Shown here one piece after another: positions 11,633 to 22,500 of a stretch of DNA of 64,000 bases; position 1 is the first letter of the stretch; each line of letters begins with the position of its first letter. The stretch covers positions 2,304,001 to 2,368,000 of the forward strand of contig CANUEZ040000199.1 of assembly GCA_948099385.1 (NCBI GenBank), written 5' to 3'. Under the pieces are notes generated by a model, which saw only the letters and a program-made list of their open reading frames with translations, was not told where the DNA came from and made no database searches. Source of the DNA: Fasciola hepatica (Eukaryota; Platyhelminthes; Trematoda; Plagiorchiida; Fasciolidae). A program made the translations under genes and the position numbers.

Positions 11633-13027
11633 TCAAGATAAGTGTAGCATGATACTTGTTGTCTTTGTTTGAGTAAATGGAATAAAACCTATCACCGGAC
11701 TACTTATTCGTGGCCAGTGGAGGTACCCGGCGGGTTTGCGACCTGAGCCGCGGTCTCTGGCGTCGTTAATCCACCCTGTCATAGTACGCTCCATCTCCAG
11801 CTTGGAAGACTCTCGCAAGCCAGTGGTAGAATTTAGGGTTTCTGTGAATAAACAGCAGTTTAATTATTGTAGACTGACCACTAATGGCATTAAGAAGCTT
11901 GAAACTGCCTATTGCATTTTTCCCGGTCGTTACAGTCCAATTGCACATGAGAGTAAGGTCCTTCTCGATCAAAGACGAAAGCACCCGTCAGATGCTGGAC
12001 CAAAGGCCAATGCATGCCTGGAGCTTGCGCGCAATAACCTCAAGTTGCGATGCATAATTAATATATCACTTACAGTGCCTGCAAAGTTATCCAGTACTAT
12101 AAGATCTTCCACTTTCAGAGGATCGTTGGTGATTTTTGCCCGTGAAGGCTCATAAGCCGTGGTATTTTCAGCGTCCAGGCGCCAAAGAGTGCTGCCCAAT
12201 TTGACGATCATCAACGCCATGTCGTTGCGAGTATCATTTGGGTTTGACAGAGTGCAATAAACGCATTCTGGTAATCGCAGTTGTTGATAACGAGAAAACT
12301 ACCCCGCCGACCCTTTACTTAATCCAGCATGCGCTGTGGAGAAATTGGGGTTGTTGCTAGCTATGTTGTGCTAATTGGAGTAAAGGAGTGTTGGTAAATT
12401 CTATGCAAAATAACTGGGACCAGTCTTTTTCAACGTAGTGGCATCTTCTGTGGGCCTTCTCTGAGATGTCAGTATTAGTGGACTACAAGTAATATGGAAT
12501 GGAAATTTTGCACTGGACTTACCTCGGTGATGAGTGACAAAAAGCCACGACATCACCGGAGGAGTCGGGCACTCTACTGGAGATTTCCTTTGAATCCTCT
12601 GCGACACAGGTGTCTCGATGGTGCTGTCATCCGGCGTTATTGGTACTGGTAGTCTGGAACTATCCATAAAGGTATACCTATGCACCTGCGGAGAACGGAG
12701 TGCCACTGCGAAAGTAATGTCTTGGGTAAAGAGTCATCAGTTGACTCCGACATTCCAGATTCAGGAGGGAATTTCCTTTCAAATTTCATTGTTTCTTTGA
12801 GGTGAGCTGAGAAGAATACATATAACTGGAATGTTATCTGTGTGATAGATCTCATGAAACTCCGACGCCGGCACTTTTTCCGGCGAACAACCACTTTCCA
12901 AAAATATGCCTTGGTAAGCCTGAAACGTTGAGGACTTCGGCCAACGCATTCTGTTTTCATCAGAAAGCCACTTCATTTGAACAGTGGCTACAGAGTCATC
13001 AGCATCAAACAGGACGACCGGGTACAT
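11633..13027 (-). CDS. G1: spliced host gene, DUF4806-like N-terminus
   Basis: A putative multi-exon gene in non-repeat DNA. Exon 1 begins at ATG 13027 and reads MYPVVLFDADDSV, then a W-L and MRWPK segment; this resembles the N-terminus of DUF4806-type metazoan proteins (a VV-F-x-x-x-SV...W...WP pattern), but the match is by eye only. Exon 2 is about 12705-12523 (acceptor TTTCGCAG, donor GAG|GTAAGT). Exon 3 is 12267-12074 (acceptor ATTACCAG, donor ACT|GTAAGT). Exon 4 is 11841-11633 (acceptor TTATTCACAG), ending at a stop. The exon 2-3 junction is phase-consistent. Exon 3-4 is off by one with the strong donor and fits only if a weaker GTGATA site at 12069 is used, or a small exon is missing. 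The exon 1 donor is unresolved. The function is unknown. Confidence 0.5.
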
Positions 13028-13373
13028 TTAAATGGTTATTTTTTCAGATGCATGTTAACGTATGAATAGAAACTTGGTACACTGCTATAAAAAGAGTTTT
13101 ACTTTTTTAAGGTACGTGATTTGGGTATCAAAACGTTATTATTAGCAGGACAAATTCGGACGCATCTAGGTAAGTTATCATCGGCAGATACTTCGACCTC
13201 ATTGTCATTCAGTCCATCCATAGAAAAAGTATAAAAGTAACTGGATTTCATAAAGGCTGGAAGAAAGTCACGTTTGGGAAGGAAATACTGGGCACGTATG
13301 GATTCCCTGGAAGAGCTCCCCGCAACTGCCGGTTTCCCGCTGGCTCTGACAATGTTGTTTAGTGTTGAATTGA
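13028..13373. other. Low-copy sequence upstream of G1
   Basis: Would contain the G1 promoter if the ATG at 13027 is right. A minus-strand open stretch at 13317-13099 (beginning after a CTCTTCCAG, ending at AAAAAG|TAAAAC) reads like coding sequence but no acceptor links it to the 13027 exon. It may be an upstream exon of G1 or chance. Confidence 0.3.
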
Positions 13374-14764
13374 ATTGAATTGTATATTTCTTGACCGTGG
13401 TCAATACACACGCGCAAAGCAAGATCAGAGAATACAGCAGTACACGTCAATAAGAGTTATTCACTATTTCCAAATTTATGAAACACACAACGACTGAAAT
13501 ACGACATTAAAGTCATGTAGTGTTTGAGTGAACTAAAGTGGTAATGGTTTAAGCGGGAATTGTAAATCGGTTTTAAATTCGAGGAGGACGATGTGGATAG
13601 CTGGACAAACGTGGGATTGCTGATATAGGCAATAATCTGACGGTAAATAACAAATAACCGGGCGGAAGAGATGCCAAAGAACAGGGTTAAAAGTAAAGTA
13701 CGCATGGGGCTATCAACGTGCAGTCAGAGATGCCAGCCAAATACAGAACACTGATCCAGCATTGGGTAACTAATTGTGGAGGAAGCATGTGAAACAAATG
13801 CAAGTGAGTCAAAGGTGATAATAAAACGGACCTTTTGTGCAGGTGATTTAAGTATCATATGGAAATTCACATGAAGGTGAAAAGCTTTGCAAGGATTGTA
13901 ATGAACTTTTGAAGAGCATAAACGGTGTATGGACGCGTAACTGACTTTAAAGAAGAGCCGTCAAAGAAACGGATTAGTGGAGACAAGCGCTACTGGTGCG
14001 GCTAGGCAGGAGTTGAAAGAGTGTAAAGAAAAAAACAGTTTTTGTATATGTGATAAAAAACTATCAGCCAAATTCTGGTTGGCTGCAGATGGTGTGCAAT
14101 CTGTTTCATAAAGACCTTGGTTACAGGTGATAGCAGGTAGACTGTTGGGGGTAGCAGGTAAAAAGGGGTTGGTTTGGCGAAGTGGACAGCGGCGAGGGCT
14201 GGGTTTTGTACTGCAGCGCAGAAGGAATTGAACTGTTGGAATGGATTAGTGGGAATAAACGTCGAGCAAATGTGGGTTGATGGTTGGTGTCAGGAATCAC
14301 CTCAGCGATCCGGTGAGACTTTCATGAGGGTTTGTTACTCCGTGTACGGTGCTCCATATAACGTCAGTAGGCGAAAGTATAGGTTCAAACCATTGATCAA
14401 ATCGTCTAGTCCTTACGGTCATGCGGGATTAACGGCGAGTTGGCCGATGGCTACCCAAGCAACCAATGCGATCTGAAAGAGATCAGGAGTGCGGCAGTCT
14501 GGAGAGTGTTCCAGCCGTGGCTTATGATTATCGTTTTAATGGAAATCAGAAAACGAACGTTTTATCTGGACACGAGGAAGGCGCAAATAAGCAGGATGGG
14601 ACGGTTGTGTTCTAGCCTGAGACGGAGGAATTAAGTAAAGGTCGGCACCTATCACTAAAGGACAAAACGGGTTTTGCCTTTCTTTTTTAATATATGTATC
14701 CAAATTATGGTGTAAGTGGCACGATCTAGTGGGGAGGGGGAAGAAAAGTGAGTGGAGCATACTC

Positions 14765-14803
<39 letters not shown>

Positions 14804-14900
14804 CTGTATACTCGGGTGCGATCATCAGGCGTGTCATCAGAAAGCGTTCGGACGCCAAAGACTGTGGCATACTACGGTCCAATAATCAAGGCTATCTTCA
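13374..14900 (-). repeat. R2a: E2 3' UTR
   Basis: Non-coding. About 13374-14640 matches 52577-54080 on the same strand: 13380-13450 with 52587-52660, 13710-13760 with 53100-53160, 14220-14340 with 53635-53750, and 14430-14560 with 53895-54020. Minus-strand 3' end: AAGAAATATACAATTC plus short A/T-rich repeats. A pure TA tract (14769-14802) lies on the ORF2-proximal side. Confidence 0.6.
14769..14802. repeat. (TA)n microsatellite
   Basis: About 17 uninterrupted TA units between the E2 ORF2 stop region and R2a. Confidence 0.9.
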
Positions 14901-14919
14901 TATGCTTGGTCTGTTATTG

Positions 14920-17900
14920 TTATCACGGGTCATGCTAATTACAGAAGATGTGTCTAGGATTCTGCATAGTGCCCCTCTGAATTGTATTAGCGTGCGACAC
15001 GATTGCAGTGAGTCAGGAAACTTACTCTAGAGGCTGGAGTAGATAACCGAGAAATACCTAGATCTGACTGAGAGCCTTGATTGGGGGATTGTAATAGTGA
15101 ATCGCCTATGACGGAGGGAGTAGGGAGTCTCACTAGCGAAACCGAGTGGGTTATCAGATGAGTGGACTTTTGAGTGCAGGGCGGTGAAGAGAATGACAGA
15201 TTGAGCTTGATACGACGTAACCATGGTGGTTCAATCCGGAGTAGTTCGCACCTGGCTCTGTAGTCAAGGTTGGGAGAGGTGCCAAGTAATTTTTGGTGAA
15301 GGAGCGTAGCACTTTCTCTATGTTGACGCGGTCGGCTTTTCGCATCAGGGTAAAGACTATGGGGCAGTATTCCAGCAGCTACCTGGCGCGTGTCTTAAAC
15401 ATCAGGAGCTTACTCTCCTGAGTACGGTATGTCCTGAGGATAAGTGCAATCATCCTTCTTGCCTTGCCAATTTGGGTCAGGGCTTGTTCATCGAAGTTGA
15501 AGGAACATGAATAATGCAGGCCCAGATCTCTTACCACATGAGAAGTGGAAATTGGCAAGCCATTTATTTTAAGGGAGCCAGGTGGAACCTGGCATTTGTA
15601 AGACAGAAGGGGGCTCTTTGCCGCCGAAAGCTTCAACAGCCATTGAGTAAACCATTCGTAAAGGGACTTCAAGTCTGACAGAATATCATTGACAGTTGAG
15701 TGCATGGCGTTCATCTCAAAAGTATAGACTAGTTTTATGTCGCCAGGAAAGAGAAATGTCATGCCATGACGCGCTACTTGGAAGACGTCATTTATGTACA
15801 TAAGAAATAAGAGGGGACCTAAAACTCTCTCCTTCACGACCCCGGTAGTAATTCGTTTGGGCCGAGAGGATGTTCCATCGACGGTGACAGTTTGAGAACG
15901 TTCAGAGAGTTAAGATGATACTCAAGACAGAAGAGGGTCAGCGACTCCGTATGGTTTAACTTTTGGCGGTAAGCGAGCGTGAGATATACGGTCGAACGCT
16001 TTAGTCATGTCGGGAAAGGTGACCATGATTGATTTGTTGCTGTCGGCTTTAGAAGTGATTAAGTTGAGGGAGTCCATCTGACACGTGAACAAAACGAACG
16101 GGACTTGAAGAACCCATGCTGAGCTGGGTTGATAAGATTTTGAGAAGTCAGGAAATTTGCAACCTGGTCCTTTACTATCCTCTCCATGAGCTTGGAAACA
16201 ATTGAAGTGTGGTTTATGGGGCGATAGTTCCCCGGATCCTGCAAAGGCCCATTTTTGTGTTGTGGAACTATACAGGACGCTTTCCATTGAGCTTGGTAGA
16301 TTCCAGATGACATAGATAATGTAGAGGTTCAGCAATAGGAGCACTAGGTCAGGTCCTCCAAATCAAAGTAGGACAGGTGGAAGGTCATCAGGCCCTGGAT
16401 GATGGGAGGATTTGGTGTTGACTAGGAATTTCCTGATGTTGGCCGTGGTAAATGTTATGGTTGAAACCGCGTCCTGTGTGAGCATCGGTCAGCAGAATGG
16501 CGGTAGGTTAGTGTCCGTAATAAGAGCTGAATCGAAATAGCATTTGAAAGCCTCAGCCATATCTTCTGGCGAGACAAAGTGGGTGCCATTTTGGATGAGG
16601 AATGGGATATTGTTTTCATTGCTGCCCGAGATGCGAGATTTTAGCAGCCTTGAGAGAAGATTCACACTATGAGGCCGTTGTAGTGCAGTCCATTCTTGCT
16701 TTTTGAGTTTATTCTCGGTTGCTGCATAGATATCACGGCATAGTCGGCTCATTCTGAGTGTCAGAGAGAAGTCTCGATTCCTGAGGAATGAGTTCTGGAG
16801 CTTAAAGATCTTTTGTCGAAGTCTGTCAATTTTGGTAGTTTTGGCTCTAATGTGTCTAACGGTTGAAGTTAGGCAATTTATAGAGAAAAGTAGCTTGACA
16901 TGGAACGCGTCAGCCGCCTTTTGCTTATCGGATGTGAGGAAGAAGTCAGACCACTCAATATCTCGAAGGGGGGTAGGCAGCCGGGCCCAGTTAGTCAATC
17001 TGTTGGTGTTTTGGTTTTTGGTTTCCACAACTTCAGGTAGGCATGATTCTTGTGTAACAGTGAAGTGACATATGACCATTTTGTGGTCACTACCGGGAAT
17101 GTTTTGTGTGACGGAGACGTTCACGTCAGGGAGGCCATGAGTGAACACCAAGTCGAGGATATTGTTATGCCTTGTTGGAGTGGAGACATGCTGTGTCCAT
17201 CCTGCAGTGTAGGTGTCCAGAAGGAAATCGGATAAACGGGAGGGGGCAGTCATTGCATTCCAACAAATACCCGGAGTTTTAAAGTCTCCTGGTATGATCT
17301 TCGGACCTATGGATCGAGTAGAAATGTACCTGAAAGCCCTAATGATATGCGAAAAATCAGAGTAGCTAGTGGTAGGTGCTCGGTAGATGCACCCAATATG
17401 CAACACGTTTCCAGAAATTAGGACGGAGGGCCAAAGAGAGTCGGGAATACAGTCAAGCACTGGGTGGTGGAGGAGGGTGTTAGTAAATTTATGTTTAATG
17501 TATGCAAGACAACCACCGACTCGGCGGCTCACTCTGCTTACTCGAAGGGAGTTACAGCCTACCAACGAGACAACGTCAGTTGGGATGTGATCGGCCAACC
17601 ACATTTCTGTAAACAGAACAATGTCAAAGCTAGAAGCAAGTACATGTTTCTTCAAGTAGTTAATTTTGCTCAACAGCGAACGGGAATTCAACAGTAGAAG
17701 GGAAACTCTGCCCGTATCTATGAGGTTCCAAGGCGATAGAGCTCCATGTGAGAGTAACGGAGGACTATTTGGGGCCGAGTATGCTTCCGCTAGCCGGGTT
17801 GTCAACCAGGAGGGTGTCACCATGGGAGTAGTAACTGGGCTGCGGAGATTAGCAGGTGGGTTACATGGAAGGGGTTTGTAGGGTACGGTGTGTTCGCCTA

Positions 17901-18009
17901 TATAGGACGCCTGATTGAGGGATGTCAAGTGTGTGGAGACATCGGGAGGATGACTGCCGCAAGATGGAAGTTGGGTGAGACACTCTGGAAGACTTATAGG
18001 GACCAGCAT
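14920..18009 (-). pseudogene. E2 ORF2, AP endonuclease + reverse transcriptase
   Basis: Begins at or upstream of ATG 18009. The endonuclease (about 17710-16950) is one open frame with LLNSRSLLSK, FTEMWL, GGCLAYI, IGCIYRAP, PGDFKTPGICWN, NILDLVFTHG and PGSDHKMV; the GDFN asparagine is replaced by lysine. The open frame runs to 16489. The reverse transcriptase (about 16340-15030) is broken by frameshifts and stops but shows HKNGPLQDPGNYRPINHT, QHGFFKSRS, VLGPLLFLMYINDV and, at the catalytic site, FPGDIKLVY instead of FADD. The C-terminal tail continues to about 14920. Non-functional. Confidence 0.75.
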
Positions 18010-18091
18010 TGGATGCGGTGGCGGGTGAGTGGCCTCGGGTAATCGGTCGAGAGCTACAAAGACGACGTCTAATCGAGTTTGTGGAGGGAAA

Positions 18092-20071
18092 CTATGATAA
18101 AATCGAGGGAATGTTATTAGGGGCGATAGTAGGCCGGTATGAGGCGAAACGTTTTATTTGGAATACGGCCGGTGTCCAGTCAACTCTCATGATGTCTAGT
18201 AAATAATAATACTGGATGGTGAGGTGATTTAGTAATGCGGGATGATAGATCTGGGGAAGGACATGGTGACTACAGGTAGGACCTTCGGGGAAAATCATGT
18301 ATAAATTGGGGAGATTTAATAGGGATGCTAGGGGGTCAGTATGGGGGTGGGGGCCAGGGGCGGGCGGCACCCATGGTTATGATAGCGGCCTAGAGAGGAG
18401 GGTGACCAATGGCAGGGTAACTGGGATTGGAGTGAGGCGGGAATAACGTTATGGGTAGAGTTTCTGGAAGAGGCAGGCATCTCACAGAGCTCCACGGAAT
18501 GGGTGTGAGGTGGTGGAATAGTAGCGAAAGGGATGCTGGTGAAAGAGGCTTTGGTATGTGGGGTCAATTGGCCTAGTGCGCAGTGAGATCAGAATAGAAT
18601 ACGACAATGTTGGGTGGTGAAGGGGCAGAGGATATTGATGTTGCGAAGGGGTAATATGGGGCAAACCACTGGGCAGAAAAGTGTCAGGCGCGGACTACAT
18701 GTTATGGTACCGGTTGGAATCCATGCTGGTAACCCGTCCTGCGCGATTCGGGTTTGGTAAAGCTAGCGACTAAGGCGGTTTAATTAGTGGAAATTTTGTT
18801 CTGTGGTACTGCCTCCGTAGGCTTCATGGCGGCGGCTTCTGAGTTGATGGATGCGGTATGTAGCAGTTGGGCTCGCGGATCTCCGTGGGACCAAACAAAT
18901 GCGCTAATGGGCTAGCGCCAGGGTGACCGATGCGGTTTCGTATGTACGGCCGTGGTGGAGGAGGCTGATGGGTAATAGGCCGGCCAGCTGTAGCTCGAGA
19001 GGTCGTGGGTCGACTGTCGATTGGAGATGGGGATGTGATGATATCAGTGCGGGAGAGGGGTCTTGCCCTCTATGGGCAACAGGTGACGAGGGTGACCTTG
19101 TGACTGAAGCACTAGGAGACATCGTTGCAGCTGGCTTTTCAGAGCCGAGTGGCGCGTTGGGATCTGACGATTTGTTGGCCATTTTGGCGGAAAGAACTGG
19201 GCGTGAATGGCTGCTAGCTGAGAGGAGGGGCTGTGTTGCTCGTATGTGGGTAAGCAGTGGCGGAGACGGGTGCAACATGGAGCTTTTCAGAAGGAAGCTG
19301 TGGTGTTGGAGGCGAAGGAGACAAATCTAGGTCCACATTTGTCTACTGATGCACTGGTCAGCTAAAGTGATGACGAGTTATTGACGGTGTGAAATTGTTC
19401 AGGAGGATTGGGTGGCACTGGATCAGTGGGTGGCGGGAGTACTTGGCTGCTGGCAACTGACTTGAGAACCTCTCTCCGGAGCGAGGTTTTGTCATAAGTA
19501 ATTTTTACATTTTTGAATGAGGTGGACTTTGCAATGGGCTCTCTCTATGTATCTAATTCCTTAAGAGGCTTTCTTCCAGGAATTGAAACATTAGAGAGCA
19601 CATGTTTCGATGTGAATTTTTTCTAAGTCTTTTGTAGGAGCACTGGAGGTGCGGCCCACCACGTGCCATGAGCATGGACTGTCTGACCGAGGAAAAGGGC
19701 AAACGATCTGGAACAATAAAGACTACGGAATTTTTGGAATTTTTTATCCTCGTAGGGACTGCGGAAGCAACTGAGTCCAGGAAGAGGCTAGCTGATAGGA
19801 GACTCTCAGTTTTTGGATGTCTTGAGGGATCGACGATATATGCGAGTGGCGACAGCATGGCCAGAGCATCATCCGTGGATCGTAACTGTTTCTCCAAGGA
19901 CAATAGGTTTTTTTGAAGAGCAATATATTTGTTACTGGCTTCACTGTGTTTATCGACCAGTGGTACTGAACAATGTACGGAGGAGGTGGGAAGTCGAAGG
20001 CGTTTAGATCTTCTGGGTTGAACCCGGTTGGCCACTCGGTGAACGAGGCCATCGGCGGAGGATTTTGGCAT
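18092..20071 (-). pseudogene. E2 ORF1, RRM-like protein and proline-rich linker
   Basis: 20071-19553 is open (172 codons). It has a basic N-terminus, a heptad-like helical stretch, then NSKNSVVFIVPDRLP, a Cys-RLRK segment and a C-x3-FQF strand, matching E1 and E6 ORF1. Downstream, 19278-18092 on the minus strand is a proline/serine/alanine-rich linker in several frames. The frame is broken near 19550 and again before 18567. Role inferred from LINE ORF1 proteins: RNA binding and chaperoning of the element transcript. Confidence 0.6.
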
Positions 20072-20289
20072 GATATTACAAAGAATTCTGACAGTCGCGG
20101 ATTTGCAAGTCAGGCGCTAACCTCAGACTTTACTGTTCAGGAAAAACGCCCTGGTTTACATTAAGTGTGAAAGATATCTTGTGAAGCTCTTCGTGGGTTA
20201 TTTACCTAGATACCTTAGTGGAAACTGCACTATAACAGCACGCTTAACGACTCGGTGTAAAGCAGTTTGTAGGCCGGACTGTTATCAGC

Positions 20290-22500
20290 CTAGCTTCTGT
20301 CATTAGGCAAGAAATGGTAATTTTGGGATATGGGACCAGTTTTCGAGTGCCAGCTCGAGGGATAGGCGAGAACGGAAGGAGAGGCGAATTCTAGTGTTAT
20401 AAAGGTCAATGCCTTCCACATAGGCTCGATCCTCGGGCATACTGTGTTAGTCAAAGACAACAGATCACTAAAGGTGAGTTGTGATTTTAGGGTATGGGCT
20501 ATCAAAGCAGACTTGCGAACGGTTTGGGGTATTTTATTCCAGAGCCTTGAGTATTTATAAGATAGAGTTTAGATCTCACTGCGAGCCTATTCTGACTGAT
20601 GTTCCTGTGGTGTAGAGGGTAAGATGCAGACAGGGAAATCTACATTGAATTGGTAGAGGTAAACGCAGAGCAGTGAGTAATTCTATCCGGAAAACAGGTT
20701 AGTCCCAAAATATCTAAGCCATAAGGGGTCACATTGTTGAGGAATGCATCCCCCTTTATAGCTCAGTGGGAATAGTACCCTATTAGCTTTCTGGCAAAAG
20801 TGCTCTGGACTTTCTCAAGGAGTATCTTATCCGTTTCAAGCATTCTGGAGCAGCTAGTACCGCAGTATTGAAGATAAGGTTTTGTATGGAATTGGCATTT
20901 ATAGAGAGCACTTTGTTTCATCTTACGTAATCTGGCCTTGACCATCTGGGAAGAGACATTTTCTGAGATCATCAGACTGTTGGTGTACCGAAGCCCAATA
21001 CACCTCAATGATGGGCTCGGGTTCGTTGGCACTTGACTCAGTGGCACGGCTACGGGAGGAACTTGACATATGTAGGTTGTGTAGAAGCTTTTAGAAGTCG
21101 AGGAGCATATCAGCCATGAAGTGCACCATTGAACAAGTTTCCTAAGGTTATTACCTCTTTCAGACAGCACTGCGCTTAGATCTTGAGGGGTAAATCCATA
21201 AACGATTCGGATATCAATAGCAGAGGGGAAGAGAGTGCTATTCTGCACAACCGGAACAATGTCGTCACCATGGAATAAGAAAAATAGCGGACCAAGTACA
21301 CTTTCTTGTACAAATCCACTAGTGACAGGCTCTGGTTGTGATAGGTTGCCATTAGCACATGCAACCTGGGTTCTGTCCGACAGGTAAGAGGAAATCCACG
21401 ATAAAAGCAAGCCATGGACATAGTACTTCCGGAGTTTTGGTAACATTCGGGATTGAGGAACTCGGCCTGGTGCCTTGGACATATCGAGGTAAATGATGAT
21501 CATGGATTCGCCGTTGCCAGCAGCCGTGGGTAATAGGCTGAAGAATTCACGTGAGCATGTGGGGCATGAAAGTGCTTTTAGGAAGCCATGTTTACCCCTG
21601 TGAATGTGGTTATGGTGCAGGAAAAAATCGGGCATTTACCGTTTAGCCATAAGTTCCATTACTCTCGCAGCTAGAGGGGTGTGGTTAATAAGGCGATAAC
21701 TTGAAGGATCCTACACTGTACCTACTTTATGAATAGGTTTGGTCGTTTTAGCTTTCCGTTGGGATGAAAAAACACCATTTCAAAAAGGATGGGTCATAGA
21801 TATTCGTAAGGATAGCAGTGACATCAGTTCCACCAAGATGAAAGAATGATGGGGGATGCCATCATAACCAGGGCGAGAGGGGAGTCTACCCCATAGCAGT
21901 AGATGGGGCACGCCATTCTAGCCGGATTCTGTCAGAGAAAACCTAATCAGTGGTGGGAGGTACGGGAGTATTTTATATGGCTCCAGTAGTCGCAGAGTCT
22001 GATAAAACATTAGTGAGTGTCTCAGTGATTTCGGCTGGAGGCTGAGTTTGCGAATTTCTTCTTAAGATTATACGGGGTATTCCCGGAAACTCTCTAATTT
22101 CCGCGCTCTAACAGTCGGGCCAGTCGGTAAGAGTTGTCGATGGCACGGGGTGGGAATTACCATCGGAGGGCCTCGTTGGCTAACATTACCAAGATGGCAA
22201 AAATTATTGAGTAGGCACATGATGTCGGGGTTTTCATGCATAGGGCGATGGAGTCTAAATCAGAGTTAGAATTTAGGAGCCAGACGTGTGGACTAAGGGA
22301 TGCCGGTAGGCAGATGAGGCTGGGTTGGGGAGGGGGTGCTGTCAAGATAAAAGTGATCTTTCGTGGAGGTGGGATTTCAGGGGTGGGCTGAGTAACCGGT
22401 TGGGGGCTGGATGTTTTACCAATAATAATGCTGGTTCGTTTCGGGGACACCCAACGCATGCCTGATTCCATGACCATATGGTACAGGTGAGGTCACATAA
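20290..22500 (-). mobile_element. E3: CR1-like LINE lacking its endonuclease
   Basis: The minus strand shows a proline-rich stretch and ORF2 start-like sequence at 22477-22250, then jumps to the post-endonuclease linker (LARLLE..., about 22110) and the reverse transcriptase. In the RT, 21780-21640 has PIHK and INHTPLAARVME. The open frame 21635-20763 covers GKHGFLKALSC, IIIYLDMSKA, TSGFVQESVLGPLFFLF and a destroyed catalytic site (FPSAID in place of FADD). The C-terminal tail continues to about 20290. The endonuclease domain present in E1, E2, E5 and E6 is missing, probably by internal deletion. Its 3' end directly joins the 5' end of E2. Confidence 0.65.

Larger units (their letters stand above)
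13374..20100 (-). mobile_element. E2: full-layout CR1-like LINE, decayed
   Basis: Minus-strand copy of family E with all parts: ORF1 at about 20071-18100, ORF2 at 18009 to about 14920, then a 3' UTR (repeat R2) running to 13374 with a TA tract near its start. The 3' end reads GAAATATACAATT followed by an AATTC-type tail, the same terminal pattern as in the other E-linked repeats. Catalytic residues are damaged. Its 5' end meets the 3' end of E3 near 20290, so two same-strand copies stand in tandem. Confidence 0.7.

Noticed and set aside
13099..13317. Possible upstream exon of G1
   Set aside because: Protein-like, but the only gap to the next AG is 18 bases and no acceptor joins it to the 13027 exon; kept as a spacer note only.
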